Shown: in pieces, positions 25,002-34,294 of the stretch | Layout of the letters: each line of letters starts with the position of its first letter | Position numbering within the stretch: the stretch's first letter is position 1 | NCBI GenBank assembly: GCA_963715045.1 | Contig: CAVQRC010000017.1 | Coordinates: forward strand, 124,001-188,000 | Source of the DNA: CAVQRC01 sp963715045 | Lineage (GTDB): Bacteria > Planctomycetota > Planctomycetia > Pirellulales > Lacipirellulaceae | Length of the DNA: 64,000 nt | Reading direction: 5' to 3' | The notes under the pieces: model-generated | Seen by the model: the letters and a program-made list of their open reading frames with translations, nothing else | Database searches by the model: none | What the model was told of the DNA's origin: nothing | Translations under genes and position numbers: made by a program

Positions 25002-25968
25002 GTGAATAGTTTATCCTTACGTAGACCGGCGTTTACGCTCGTCGAGCTGCTGGTCGTCATCGCCATCATCGGGATTCTGGTCGCACTGCTGTTGCCCGCA
25101 GTTCAGGCCGCCCGCGAGGCCGCCCGCCGCACCCAATGTGTCAATCAATTGAAGCAGATCGGGCTGGCGATCCAGAACTTCAATTCGGCCAATAACGAGT
25201 ACCCGACCGGCGGCACCGAGCCGTGGCACGACGAGGGAGACGAGAACTCGCTGTACGGAAAGGGCTACGGTTGGATGGTGCAGATCCTGCCCTACGTCGA
25301 GGACACCGTATTACAAAGCATCTCCAAAGGCTACGGCGAGGGAAACAAAGACCTTGACCTGCAGGTTCGCAGGACGCCCGTTTCGTTGTACTTTTGTCCC
25401 TCACGTCGGCAGAACGTCGTCCGCGTTGTCCCCTCGTCGGCAGAGGATTGCGCCCAGGGCTGCGCGCTCAACGACTATGCCGGCGCAACTCCCGCGAATG
25501 AGCTGAATGTGAATCGGCCCAGTCACGAGCCATGGTTCTGGCAAGGCGTCACCCATGGAACAGTTCGCGAAGGCCGGGAGTATTACGGCGTGATCTCCCG
25601 CACAATCGCCAGCCGGGCTTGTCGCGATCAGGACATTCTCGACGGCAACTCGAAGACGATGGTGATCGGCGAGAAGCGGCTGTGGATGCATCGCTACGAA
25701 GTTGGCGACTGGCACGACGACATTGGCTGGACGGATGGCTGGGATCCGGACATCATCCGCTACACCGGTTATCCGCCGGGTCCCGATGCCGGTCCCGAGC
25801 GCGACCTTCGTGGGGACCTTCGGTTATCACTTCGGTGCGGCCCACACGTCGGCCTTCAATTCGGTGTTCGCGGACGGGCATGTGACGCAGATCTCTTACG
25901 ACATCGATCTGATCTCGTTCAATGCGATGGGTGACCGTCGTGACGGCCTCGCCACTGAGTCCCCGTAG
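25002..25968 (+). CDS. DUF1559 prepilin-like protein with a single-base frameshift
   Basis: Begins with a type IV pilin-like N-terminus (PAFTLVELLVVIAIIGILVA) and the family segment AREAARRTQCVNQLKQIGLA. GTG start at 25002, preceded by GGGGAG. The frame goes wrong at about 25797: the original frame reads PDAGPERDLRG and stops at 25934, while the +1 frame reads SATFVGTFGYHFGAAH and SVFADGHVTQISYDID, the normal DUF1559 C-terminus ending at 25968. One extra G in CCCGAGC explains it. The protein would be about 321 aa when corrected. Planctomycetes carry many such surface or pseudopilin-like proteins of unknown role. Confidence 0.85.
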
Positions 25969-26046
25969 CACTCTCCGGCGTATTGCTTGTCAGGTCGTAG
26001 AAGAGGGATCGAACTCCTCGAGTTGTGATGACGCGTAAGCACAACC

Positions 26047-26901
26047 GTGGCCAAGAGCCCCGTAGATCAGCAACCTCCGCCGGAGCTCTCCCGATTCGGA
26101 TCGGGCGATGTCAAGGCGGAAAAGCATCGCATCGGTAAGAAGACCTACGAGAAGGAACTCGCCCGCCTGCAAATCGAGCTGGTCAAGATGCAGGAGTGGG
26201 TCAAGCACGAAGGCTTGAAGGTCGTGGTGATCTTCGAGGGACGCGACGCCGCCGGCAAGGGCGGCGTCATCAAACGCATTACCGAGAGTCTCAATCCACG
26301 GATCTGCCGTGTCGTCGCGTTAGGCAGACCCACCGAGCGGGACAAGACGAGCTGGTATTTCCAGCGCTACGTGGCCCACTTGCCCGCGGCCGGTGAAATC
26401 GTGCTGTTCGATCGCAGTTGGTACAACCGCGCGGGCGTCGAGCACGTGATGGGGTTCTGCACAGACGCCGAGTATCACGAGTTTCTTCGGTCCTGCCCCG
26501 AGTTCGAGCGGATGCTCGTTCGCTCCGGAATCCAGGTCATCAAGTATTGGTTCTCCGTCAGCGACGAAGAGCAGGAGCACCGGTTCCAGAAGCGGATGAA
26601 GAATCGGGCCAGGAGTTGGAAACTCAGCCCGATGGACGTCGAGTCCCGCTCGCGATGGATCGAGTATTCCAAGGCGAAGGATACGATGTTCGCCCATACG
26701 GACATCAAGCAGGCCCCCTGGTACGTCGTCAAAGCCGACGTCAAGAAGTGTGCCCGGCTCAACTGCATCACGCACTTGCTGAGCATGATTCCTTACAAGG
26801 ATCTCACGCCGACTCCACCCACACTGCCGCCCCGACCCAAGTCGAGCGGCTATTCGCGGCCGCCGATCGACAACCAGACATTTATTCCCGAGGTCTGGTA
26901 A
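26047..26901 (+). CDS. ppk2: polyphosphate kinase 2 family protein
   Basis: 284-aa PPK2 class I enzyme transferring phosphate between polyphosphate and nucleotides. Walker A is FEGRDAAGKGGVIKRI, the second motif is LGRPTERDKTSWYFQRYV, the Walker B-type segment is IVLFDRSWYNRAGVE, and the lid includes RMKNRARSWKLSPMD. The C-terminal 30 residues are Pro-rich. GTG start at 26047; the same GTG-first pattern is seen in neighbours. It stands between the DUF1559 gene and the convergent Bat cluster, with no operon partner. Confidence 0.93.
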   Translation: MAKSPVDQQPPPELSRFGSGDVKAEKHRIGKKTYEKELARLQIELVKMQEWVKHEGLKVVVIFEGRDAAGKGGVIKRITESLNPRICRVVALGRPTERDKTSWYFQRYVAHLPAAGEIVLFDRSWYNRAGVEHVMGFCTDAEYHEFLRSCPEFERMLVRSGIQVIKYWFSVSDEEQEHRFQKRMKNRARSWKLSPMDVESRSRWIEYSKAKDTMFAHTDIKQAPWYVVKADVKKCARLNCITHLLSMIPYKDLTPTPPTLPPRPKSSGYSRPPIDNQTFIPEVW

Positions 26902-26918
26902 CCGCCAGCGGTGCGGGA

Positions 26919-26950
26919 CGACCACGAAGGTCACGAAGCGCACGAAGAAG
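26919..26950. repeat. short ACGAAG-type repeats
   Basis: GACCACGAAGGTCACGAAG followed by CGCACGAAGAAG: several ACGAAG units between the PPK2 and TPR/SH3 genes. The family is related in style to the ACGAAAT array at 53240-53395. Confidence 0.5.
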
Positions 26951-27853
26951 TCAGAGAACGCGTTCCAATTCGGGGGCGGCGACCCAGCCGATTTGGCCGT
27001 CCGCGGTTTGGACCTGCAGCCACGAATCGCGAGTTCTCAGCACTGCCAGCGACTGACCCTCGGGCAATGCCTGGTCGGTGGCGACGGGAAAGTTGCCTCC
27101 CGGTCCCTGGCGGAGCACGGCGGAAGGGACGGCCACGATTCCATGGTCGCCCTGCGGACTGGCCAGGCTTGAGATGCCGGCCATGGCCGTGCCGACGAGC
27201 AGCAGGCAGGTTGCAGAAATCAAGGCGTAACGCCGAAGCTGTCGCGGCAGATAGAGGCCCCCGACTGCAATCGCCCACATCAATATCCACAGCGTGGCGA
27301 GCAAGGTCATGTGGAGGCTCGGGGACAGTTCGCGGCTGACCCATGCCCGGATGTCAGATAGCGGACCGCTTCCATTCGTGTCGGCGGTGAGGGTGCTCAC
27401 CGGCGACGAACTTTCACGGCGGGCAACTTCGAGGTTGGCTCTCGCCTTGGGGTTGGAAGCGTCGCGAAGGAGGGCCCGCTCGTAATTGGCGATCGCGCGG
27501 CCCAGCGCCCCCGACTGGAGACAGGCGTTGCCCGCGTTGCAGTACAAGTCGGCATTGCGAATACCGCTGTCGATGAGCAGTTGATACTTGGTGGCTGCCG
27601 TCGAAAAGGCTTCCTTGGCCGTGGCCGCATCGTCGCTGGTTGCCTGCCGACCCCGTTCATAGGCGTCATTCGCTTCGGACAGGATCGTTGCCTGTTGAGT
27701 GGGGCTGAGGCTGATCGCGGTCTCGGCCCGGTTCGGCGTCGTAGTCTGATCGGAGCCCGAGAGTAAAGCCACGGCGTCGATCCCGCGTAGTGCTTTATGG
27801 CCACCGTGGCAGTGGATAAGGTCACGGCGAGTGCCAGCAAGATCAGGCACCAA
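26951..27853 (-). CDS. TPR and SH3-domain membrane protein (BatE-like), probably joined to BatD
   Basis: Open frame of 300 codons. A TPR region (DLYCNAGNACLQSGALGRAI, then ANYERALLRDASNPKARANL) is followed by two transmembrane helices (MTLLATLWILMWAIAVGGL and YALISATCLLLVGTAMAGI) and a bacterial SH3 domain (AVLRQGPGGNFPVATDQ, then VLRTRDSWLQVQTADGQIGW). The first 25 codons from a TTG are unconvincing as a start. The BatD frame ends in a TM helix in this same stretch, so the two frames are probably one gene broken by a shift near 27790, or two genes whose junction was altered. It is the last gene of the Bat cluster. Confidence 0.7.
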   Translation of the reverse strand: MVPDLAGTRRDLIHCHGGHKALRGIDAVALLSGSDQTTTPNRAETAISLSPTQQATILSEANDAYERGRQATSDDAATAKEAFSTAATKYQLLIDSGIRNADLYCNAGNACLQSGALGRAIANYERALLRDASNPKARANLEVARRESSSPVSTLTADTNGSGPLSDIRAWVSRELSPSLHMTLLATLWILMWAIAVGGLYLPRQLRRYALISATCLLLVGTAMAGISSLASPQGDHGIVAVPSAVLRQGPGGNFPVATDQALPEGQSLAVLRTRDSWLQVQTADGQIGWVAAPELERVL

Positions 27854-29775
27854 CCCGCGATCCGGCGACGCCGGTCCCGGGGGCGCGTCTGCCGGGGGGC
27901 ACCTTCCGGCCGACCCGGCAACGCAATTTCTGCCAGCGAAGTCATGGCGGTGGCTTTCAGTGCCGCCAGCTGCTCATGGTCGGCGCTGGCATAGGTGGCC
28001 AGCTCGCAGCGAGCGAGCAGATCATCGAGTCGCTGGGCGGCGGGCGGGCAGCCCCTCGTCTCGAAGCCGGCGTTGATTTCCCCCCGAGTGAGCGAGGCAC
28101 TCGGACGTCCAAGACAGGTGGCCACGTAGCCTTTGACCGCCGCGGCAACTTGGGCGGGAGACTCCGCAGTTTCGACGGCCTGCTCGGCGGCGCGACGTCG
28201 CTGCCCAGCGGTGCCCCGCAGCACGTCCGCCAATCGATCTCGCCGCCGGAAGCCCCACAAAGCCGCGAAGAACAGGGGCGGAACCAACAGGGTCGAAGCC
28301 AGAGGCCACCGACGGAGAGGGGCGTCCGAGGCGATGACGTCGGCCCCCAGGTAGTTGCTGAGATCGAGCCGCGGTGTTTGCTGGTTGGTTTCGGCGGACA
28401 ACGCTTCGGGTGTGGCCGCTTCGCCGACGATCGAACCCAGGGCAAGTTGATCTGCCTGGGCGACCTCGATTGCGATCGGGTCGCTGTAAACGGTCACGAA
28501 TTCTTCGCTTTCCGGGTCAAAGAATGAGAGCGGGATGGCAGGGATCTGCGTAATCCCCGCGCGTCGTGGCCGAATCGTGGTCGTAAAGAGTTTGACGTCT
28601 CCTTGCACCACTCCGGCCAGAGGTTCGTTGCTCACCTTGAAATCTGCATTCAATTCGGGCAACGCCCCCAACGGTGGCGCCTGAACCAGTTCCAGCGGTC
28701 CCGTTCCGGTGATGCCCATGTGTAACGTGATGGGATCCCCGGCGGTCACGCTGCTGGGCAGGGCGTTGGTGACGATCCGGTATTTTCCCACCGCTCCGCG
28801 GTAATCGGCGGGCCGGCCGGCCGTGGGGACGGGTAACACGTCGATCTCTGCGACGGTTGCCTGAGCCACCAGCGGGCGGGTGCCGGCAACGGTCCACCGC
28901 TTCCGCCCGAACGGCGAAAAGTCGCGATTCCCAAAGGGGCTCGATCCGAACAGATCCCGGTCGAACATCGAGCGAAACGGGTCCCGCGCCTCCACCAGCC
29001 CGGTCGGATAATCGACGACGATCTGCAAGTCGTCGGCGTTGATTCGCCCAGGGCGTGTGGGGTAAATCGTGGCATCGATCTGATAGCGGTAGTAACTGTG
29101 TTCCTCACCCTGGGAGTCGGACCGCAGCACCTCGATACCGCCGGGACGCTGGTCCTGATTGGCGAGTTCAGTCAGTCGTTCAGCAAACGGTCCCCACTTC
29201 GTGGCTGTCGAGAGCATCTGCCACGTGTCGGCTTCGGACACTGTCAACTGGTGGGTCGCATCTCGATAGGGTTTGATCCAGATATTGAGCGTCAGTTTCA
29301 GTGGCTCGCCAACATAGATCTTCTCCTGTTCGCCGGTGACTTCGACCAGCAGCAGGTCGCCCGCTTCGCTCTTGGTCGCGACGAACCGCAGCGGCCGCGT
29401 GTGCTCCGTTTTGCCGTCGACCTGGATCGAAAGACCGGGGATGACAAAGGCACCCTCCCGGCGGGGAATGACTCGCCACGCATAAACCGCGGAGCTGCGA
29501 TCGGTGCGGCGGCCGTTGATGATCGTCGTCTGCGTACTGCGACTGGGATTGCCGGCCGATTGGATATCGAGCCCTTCGACGTCGGGGAGCACGGGTTCGT
29601 CGTGGGACGAGGCATTGGCGATCTCGAGTCGCAACATGACCGGCGCCCCGACAAACGCCTCGCGGGTCGAGAGCGACGCGTCGACTTCGCCGCCCCGTGC
29701 CGCACTTGCGGCCGAGACCAGCGACGCTGCCACCAGGGACAGCAGTGCACAGCGAGTTGTCGTTCGAGCTACCAT
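27397..29775 (-). CDS. batD: BatD family protein (3' part probably out of frame)
   Basis: Signal peptide (CALLSLVAASLVSAASAARG) followed by repeated Ig-like BatD domains (LSTREAFVGAPVMLRLEIAN, VEVTGEQEKIYVGEPLKLTL, SVTAGDPITLHMGITG) and a TM helix (LASTLLVPPLFFAALWGF) with a cytoplasmic region. A second hydrophobic helix (WCLILLALAVTLSTATVAI) is reached near 27800. Downstream of about 27790 the frame degenerates into Arg/Pro-rich sequence while the TPR/SH3 domain continues in another frame. Start ATG at 29775 with GAGGAG about 10 nt upstream. BatD proteins support Bat VWA proteins in the envelope. Confidence 0.85.
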   Translation of the reverse strand: MVARTTTRCALLSLVAASLVSAASAARGGEVDASLSTREAFVGAPVMLRLEIANASSHDEPVLPDVEGLDIQSAGNPSRSTQTTIINGRRTDRSSAVYAWRVIPRREGAFVIPGLSIQVDGKTEHTRPLRFVATKSEAGDLLLVEVTGEQEKIYVGEPLKLTLNIWIKPYRDATHQLTVSEADTWQMLSTATKWGPFAERLTELANQDQRPGGIEVLRSDSQGEEHSYYRYQIDATIYPTRPGRINADDLQIVVDYPTGLVEARDPFRSMFDRDLFGSSPFGNRDFSPFGRKRWTVAGTRPLVAQATVAEIDVLPVPTAGRPADYRGAVGKYRIVTNALPSSVTAGDPITLHMGITGTGPLELVQAPPLGALPELNADFKVSNEPLAGVVQGDVKLFTTTIRPRRAGITQIPAIPLSFFDPESEEFVTVYSDPIAIEVAQADQLALGSIVGEAATPEALSAETNQQTPRLDLSNYLGADVIASDAPLRRWPLASTLLVPPLFFAALWGFRRRDRLADVLRGTAGQRRRAAEQAVETAESPAQVAAAVKGYVATCLGRPSASLTRGEINAGFETRGCPPAAQRLDDLLARCELATYASADHEQLAALKATAMTSLAEIALPGRPEGAPRQTRPRDRRRRIAGWCLILLALAVTLSTATVAIKHYAGSTPWLYSRAPIRLRRRTGPRPRSASAPLNRQRSCPKRMTPMNGVGRQPATMRPRPRKPFRRQPPSINCSSTAVFAMPTCTATRATPVSSRGRWAARSPITSGPSFATLPTPRREPTSKLPAVKVRRR

Positions 29776-29895
29776 GATCTTGCCGCTCCTCTCAAGGGTT
29801 GCGTATGCCCGGCTACCAGATTCCGCGGCCGTGGGACACGCTCATCGAGGTTTTTGGATACGTTGCTAACCGTCTTTGTCGTCTTTCAAGTGGGT

Positions 29896-32154
29896 CTACC
29901 AGTCGCGATCGACCGGGGCGCGGTGCCGCTGGATCTGTCGACGTTGCTCCAGGCGACGCAGCAGTTCCCGGTCGCGAACGGCCTGCAACATCTTCTGGGC
30001 TTCTTCTCGGGTCATTGGCCGAGCGTCCGCGGGTGCGGTCGAATCGGTGTGTCCGAATTGCGGCGGACCACTCACCTGGCCAGTCCCCGACGGATTCCGA
30101 GGCGGTTGGTTCGCTTCCGGCTGTTCGGTCTGTTCGGTCTGTTCGGGCGGCGTGCCTGACGGTTCCCGCCGGTCTTGTTGTTCGTCTTGTTCGCCGGACT
30201 GCTCCTGGCTCGATTGTTCGTGATTCGATGAGGACGGCTGCTGGTCGGCCTGATCCTGCGGTTGGCGAGAGTCGTTCTCCTGCTCGTGCCGCGCTTCGTC
30301 GCGTTCTGCAGATCGTTCCTGCTGACTCTCGGCCTCGTCCTGCTGCGGGCGACTTTGCTGGTCCTGCTGTTGTCCGGCGGACTGCTGCTCGTCGTTCTGG
30401 TCCTGTTGTTGCTGCTCCTGTTGATTCTGCTGGTTCCGACCCTGCTTTTCCTGCTCTGATTGCTGGTCGTCTTGTTGCTGTTGCTGTTGCTGTTGCTGTT
30501 GTTCCTGTTCCTGTTCCTGTTGCTGTTGTTCCTGTTCCTGTTCCTGTTGCTGTTGTTCGTCTTGCTGCTGTTGTTTTTTCTGTTCTTCCTCCTGCTGCAA
30601 TTTGTCGACGAGCATCTGCGCGGTCTGGATATTTGCGCGGGCGTCGGTGTCGTTCGGGTTGGCAGTCAGTGTCGCGCGATAGTGCCCGATGGCGGACTGC
30701 AGTCTCGAAATCGCTGCCGGTTTGTCCCGGTCCGCCAGTTGGACTGCTTCGGCATAGTCGCAATTGGCCAGGTTGTAACGGACCCGGGAGTCCAAGCGGT
30801 CGTCTGCAGACGATGCGGCCTGGCAAAGCAGTTGCCGCGCCTGTTCGTAGTCTCCCTTGCGGTATTGGGCCACCGCCTGGTTGTAAAGCAGCTCCGGACG
30901 ATTCGGATCGGTTTGAGCGGCCTGCTGGTAGTCGGCGAGTGCCTGATCCAGATTGCCGGCGTGAAGGGCCTCGTTGGCCTGACGAACCAGGCTGGCAGGC
31001 TCCGCTGCGGATGCCGCGTGCGGAAGCAAGAGCAGCGTCGCCAGACACGCGGCAGCGATGCCCTTGCTCGCAGCTCGACTTGTCCTGAATGAACCGGAAA
31101 ACACGGACCTGAGCTTCGATCCAACGGACGCGGAGCGGAGCGGATAGCTTCGCCGCGCGGAGGGAAGCAACGTGTCGATCGCCAGGAGCAGGAGCCCCAC
31201 ACCGACGAACCACTGGTAACGCGGAACGTAGCTGTTGATCCGCGCCGTTTCGAAATCCTGCTGATCGACGTTCGCCAGAAACTGGTGGTAGACCGCAGCC
31301 ATGTCCACCTGCTTCGTGCCGGCCGGTATGTAAGCTCCGTCGGTTGCGATCGCCACCTGCTTCAACACCGCGCCGTTCATCTTCGACCACACCTGCTGCC
31401 CGCGGTACTGCATATACGATCGCTGGCGACTCGAATTCCGCTCCGGAATCCGTGCGCCCTGATCCATGTCGCCCAGGCCGACCGTGAAGATTCGAATTCC
31501 CTGGTCGCGATGCAGCTGTTCGGCCACCGCTACCGGTTCGCTTTCCTGATCTTCGCCGTCGGTAAATACGACCACTGCCTTGTGGTCGCCGGTCTGCTCG
31601 AGAAAACCGTCCGCCGCCAGTTGCAGCGCGTCGCCCAATCGCGATCCACCCCGCGCAACCGCTTCCGGGCCGACGTCGCTCAGCGTCTGCTTGAAGTCTT
31701 GAAAATGGCTCGTGAGTGGCACAAGTTGCCGTGGCTCGCCGGCGAAGACGACCAGTCCCACCCGATCGCCAGCCATCACCTCGAGCATGTCGTCGACCTG
31801 TTGCTTGGCCCGTTGAAGTCGATTCGGCGTGGCGTCTTCGGCCAGCATCGATCGCGACACGTCCAGCACGAACATCACCTCGATGCCCTTCTGAGGGACT
31901 TCCCGCCAGCTCTTCCCCCAGCGGACGTCGACCAGCGCCAGCACGAGCGCGAGCAGGGCAGCAGTGACGAACACGGCCTTCACGAATTGCCGACCGCCAC
32001 CACTCGCTGCCTGCATACGGCCGACCAGGTTCGCCGTGGCAAAACGAGCCGCCGCGCGGCGTCGCCATACGACGGCCAGCAACATCGCGGCGACAGCCGC
32101 TGCGACGATCCAGAGCAGATTGAGATTGGACAGGTTGCCGAATTGAATATCCAT
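29896..32154 (-). CDS. batB: BatB/BatC fusion: VWA domain, TPR and Gln-rich domain
   Basis: 752-aa membrane protein. An N-terminal TM helix (LLWIVAAAVAAMLLAVVW) and a second (FVKAVFVTAALLALVLALV) precede a VWA domain with MIDAS motif FVLDVSRSMLAED and later VVFTDGEDQ. A third TM helix is near residue 310 (WFVGVGLLLLAIDTLLP). The C-terminal half is BatC-like TPR (ANEALHAGNLDQALADYQQA) followed by some 200 residues of Gln/Glu-rich repeats such as QQQQEQEQEQQQQ. Start at 32154, 8 nt after the BatA stop; 100 upstream in-frame codons are not family-like. The Q-rich tract is prone to slippage. Confidence 0.88.
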   Translation of the reverse strand: MDIQFGNLSNLNLLWIVAAAVAAMLLAVVWRRRAAARFATANLVGRMQAASGGGRQFVKAVFVTAALLALVLALVDVRWGKSWREVPQKGIEVMFVLDVSRSMLAEDATPNRLQRAKQQVDDMLEVMAGDRVGLVVFAGEPRQLVPLTSHFQDFKQTLSDVGPEAVARGGSRLGDALQLAADGFLEQTGDHKAVVVFTDGEDQESEPVAVAEQLHRDQGIRIFTVGLGDMDQGARIPERNSSRQRSYMQYRGQQVWSKMNGAVLKQVAIATDGAYIPAGTKQVDMAAVYHQFLANVDQQDFETARINSYVPRYQWFVGVGLLLLAIDTLLPSARRSYPLRSASVGSKLRSVFSGSFRTSRAASKGIAAACLATLLLLPHAASAAEPASLVRQANEALHAGNLDQALADYQQAAQTDPNRPELLYNQAVAQYRKGDYEQARQLLCQAASSADDRLDSRVRYNLANCDYAEAVQLADRDKPAAISRLQSAIGHYRATLTANPNDTDARANIQTAQMLVDKLQQEEEQKKQQQQDEQQQQEQEQEQQQQEQEQEQQQQQQQQQQDDQQSEQEKQGRNQQNQQEQQQQDQNDEQQSAGQQQDQQSRPQQDEAESQQERSAERDEARHEQENDSRQPQDQADQQPSSSNHEQSSQEQSGEQDEQQDRREPSGTPPEQTEQTEQPEANQPPRNPSGTGQVSGPPQFGHTDSTAPADARPMTREEAQKMLQAVRDRELLRRLEQRRQIQRHRAPVDRDW

Positions 32155-32162
32155 GTGTGGGC

Positions 32163-33242
32163 TCACGCGGTAATTTGTCGGAACAGGGTATTGCTCAGCA
32201 CGACCTGTGCCGTCAGCAGCACAAACGCGACCAGGACGAGTGGCGGTAGCGTAAGAGCACCGAGGTGCACCGGCTCGATTGCCAGCTCGCGATAATCCGT
32301 GAAATGCTTCGCCTCGACGCGGCTTCGTTCCAGTCGGTCGATGTCCTTGTAGATCTGTTCGAGCGAGGCCGTGTCGGTGGCCCGAAAGTACTTGCCACCG
32401 GTCGCGGTGGCGACCTTCTTGAGCGTCGTTTCGTCGATGTTCACGCGAGCCCACTGCAGGCTGGTCCGACCGGTGAACGGATCGACGACCGGGACCGGCG
32501 CACGGCCATTGGTTCCCACGCCGATCGTGTACACTTTGACTCCCACCGTCGCCGCCAATTCGGCCGCCTGGACCGGATCGACGTCGCCCGCGTTGTTCTC
32601 GCCGTCGGTCAGCAGAATGACGACTTTACTCTTCACTTTTCGCTCGTCGCTCTTACCCAGGGACGTCAGCTTCTCGACCGCCAGGCCGATCGCGTCGCCA
32701 ATCGCGGTGCCGTCCTCGTTGCGATCGGTCGCAATCTCGACGCGGCGGAGCTGCCCGATCAGATACGGATGGTCGAGCGTGGGTGGAGCGATGCCGTCGG
32801 CGTGCCGCGCGAACGTCACCAGGCCGACCAGATCACTGGTGCGGCCCGGCAGCTCGTCGCCACCGGTCACGAACTTGGACGCCACATCCTTGACGGCCGT
32901 CAGCCGATCGACCGGTTCGCCGTCGACTTGAAAGTCCATGGCCTGCATACTTCCCGAACGGTCGACCACCAGTTCGATGGCGACACCTTCGCTGTCGACG
33001 ATCGTCTGTTTGCGACCTTCCTGTGGGCGGGCGAGCGCGACGATCAACAGCACCAACGCCGCCACGCGGAGCGCGGCCGGAAGCCATCGCAGCCGTTGCT
33101 TCCAGGACGGCGCGAGATCGGCCAGCCAGGCGGTCGAGCTGAAGGTAATCGCCGCCCGCTTCCGCGTCGCGATCATCCACCACACGAGCAGCGGCACCAG
33201 CAGCAACAGCAGCAGGAACCAGGCAGAGGGCGTTTGAAACAT
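32163..33242 (-). CDS. batA: BatA VWA-domain membrane protein
   Basis: 359-aa protein with two N-terminal TM helices (WFLLLLLLVPLLVWWMI and ALRVAALVLLIVALARP), a VWA domain with MIDAS motif ELVVDRSGSMQAMD and VILLTDGENNAGD, and a C-terminal TM helix (LPPLVLVAFVLLTAQVVL). The ATG at 33242 shares its A with the stop of the preceding gene (TGATG), indicating translational coupling. The longer in-frame ORF start at 33578 overlaps that gene and is rejected. VWA proteins of this type act in complexes with MoxR ATPases at the membrane. Confidence 0.9.
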   Translation of the reverse strand: MFQTPSAWFLLLLLLVPLLVWWMIATRKRAAITFSSTAWLADLAPSWKQRLRWLPAALRVAALVLLIVALARPQEGRKQTIVDSEGVAIELVVDRSGSMQAMDFQVDGEPVDRLTAVKDVASKFVTGGDELPGRTSDLVGLVTFARHADGIAPPTLDHPYLIGQLRRVEIATDRNEDGTAIGDAIGLAVEKLTSLGKSDERKVKSKVVILLTDGENNAGDVDPVQAAELAATVGVKVYTIGVGTNGRAPVPVVDPFTGRTSLQWARVNIDETTLKKVATATGGKYFRATDTASLEQIYKDIDRLERSRVEAKHFTDYRELAIEPVHLGALTLPPLVLVAFVLLTAQVVLSNTLFRQITA

Positions 33243-34216
33243 CAGGGAGTCTCCTCGGCAGTCACCTGTTCGATGAATTGTCGTGTCGTGTCGATCGCTT
33301 GCCGGGCTTCGGCCTCTTGCGGTGCGAAGCGGGCGAACTTGACGTAATCCGCGAGCGTCAGGATGCCGCGGAGCAGGTTTTGCTGCGGTTGGCTCAGTGA
33401 TTCGTCTCGAGTTGCCTGGTCGAGAAACTCGACGGTCGTCAGTTTCGGAGCCGCGATGCCGATTTGCCGTTCGATGTACTGCCGCACGATGTCCGTCAGG
33501 CGGAAGTAGAAGAGCTGGATTTCTCCCCTGGCAATCAGGTCGTCTTGCTCCAGGCGTGCCAATTCGGTCTCGGCCCATGCGTGGGGCGAGAGTTGGCGGT
33601 CCCTGGTGGGCCAGACCAGGATCGCGACTCCCGCAAGTGCCAACACGGAGCCGCCGGTGAGCGACCAGGTCACCCAGGCGGGCAACGCCGGGCCACTTGC
33701 TTCGGGAAGATCGACCACATCCTTGATGTCGCGGAACTTGAGCGGGTCCGGGGTGCCCTCGAGGACGCTGGTGACCGTCGCTTCGAGGGGGGCCGAGGCA
33801 ACGAGTCCGCTGAGGGCAGTCGCCTCACGCCCGTCCACGTAGGCCACGGAGATCGGTGGAATGGTGTGCTTGCCGGGCGCGAGGTTTTCGAGTTGATAGT
33901 GCCTCGTCCATTCCCGGCCGTCGCCCGTGGGAACGTCGGGCGTATCGCGGACCTGGAGCACATGAAACGAACCCAGCGATGTTGGATCCTGCGGCAGCGT
34001 GACGGTCACGCCCTGGGGCGCTCGGGCGGTGAGCGTCAGTGTCAGTGGCTCGGCGACCTGGACGGTTCCCCGGCTGAGGCTGACGGTCAACTCGACGGGG
34101 CCGCCGCGTACACTCCGCGTGAGCGGCTCGGTGGCGGTCGCCGGAGCGTCTGCTCCCAGGGCGATCTGCCCGCATAGCATCGCCGTCAGCACACAGAGAT
34201 TTCGCCGGATTGCCAT
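33242..34216 (-). CDS. BatD/DUF4381-like membrane protein
   Basis: About 324 aa. A signal peptide (NLCVLTAMLCGQIALGAD) is followed by a beta-rich extracytoplasmic domain (VELTVSLSRGTVQVAEPLTL), a TM helix (LTGGSVLALAGVAILVW) and a cytoplasmic helical region resembling DUF4381 (LIARGEIQLFYFRLTDIVRQ). The frame is open 7 codons further to 34237; the ATG at 34216 is an equally good start. It sits between DUF58 and BatA with coupled translation, so it is probably a structural partner of the VWA proteins. Confidence 0.78.
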   Translation of the reverse strand: MAIRRNLCVLTAMLCGQIALGADAPATATEPLTRSVRGGPVELTVSLSRGTVQVAEPLTLTLTARAPQGVTVTLPQDPTSLGSFHVLQVRDTPDVPTGDGREWTRHYQLENLAPGKHTIPPISVAYVDGREATALSGLVASAPLEATVTSVLEGTPDPLKFRDIKDVVDLPEASGPALPAWVTWSLTGGSVLALAGVAILVWPTRDRQLSPHAWAETELARLEQDDLIARGEIQLFYFRLTDIVRQYIERQIGIAAPKLTTVEFLDQATRDESLSQPQQNLLRGILTLADYVKFARFAPQEAEARQAIDTTRQFIEQVTAEETP

Positions 34217-34294
34217 GCGTGGACGACGTGCCGCCATGCTGGCGAGCCGTCCGCCACGTTCCGGAACGCCTGCCGGGGTCGTGTTCGAGACCGT

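Noticed and set aside
30460..31092. Leu-rich ORF antisense to the Gln-rich BatB/C tail
   Set aside because: Poly-Leu arises from reverse-complemented CAG/CAA codons of the Gln-rich region; not a real membrane protein.
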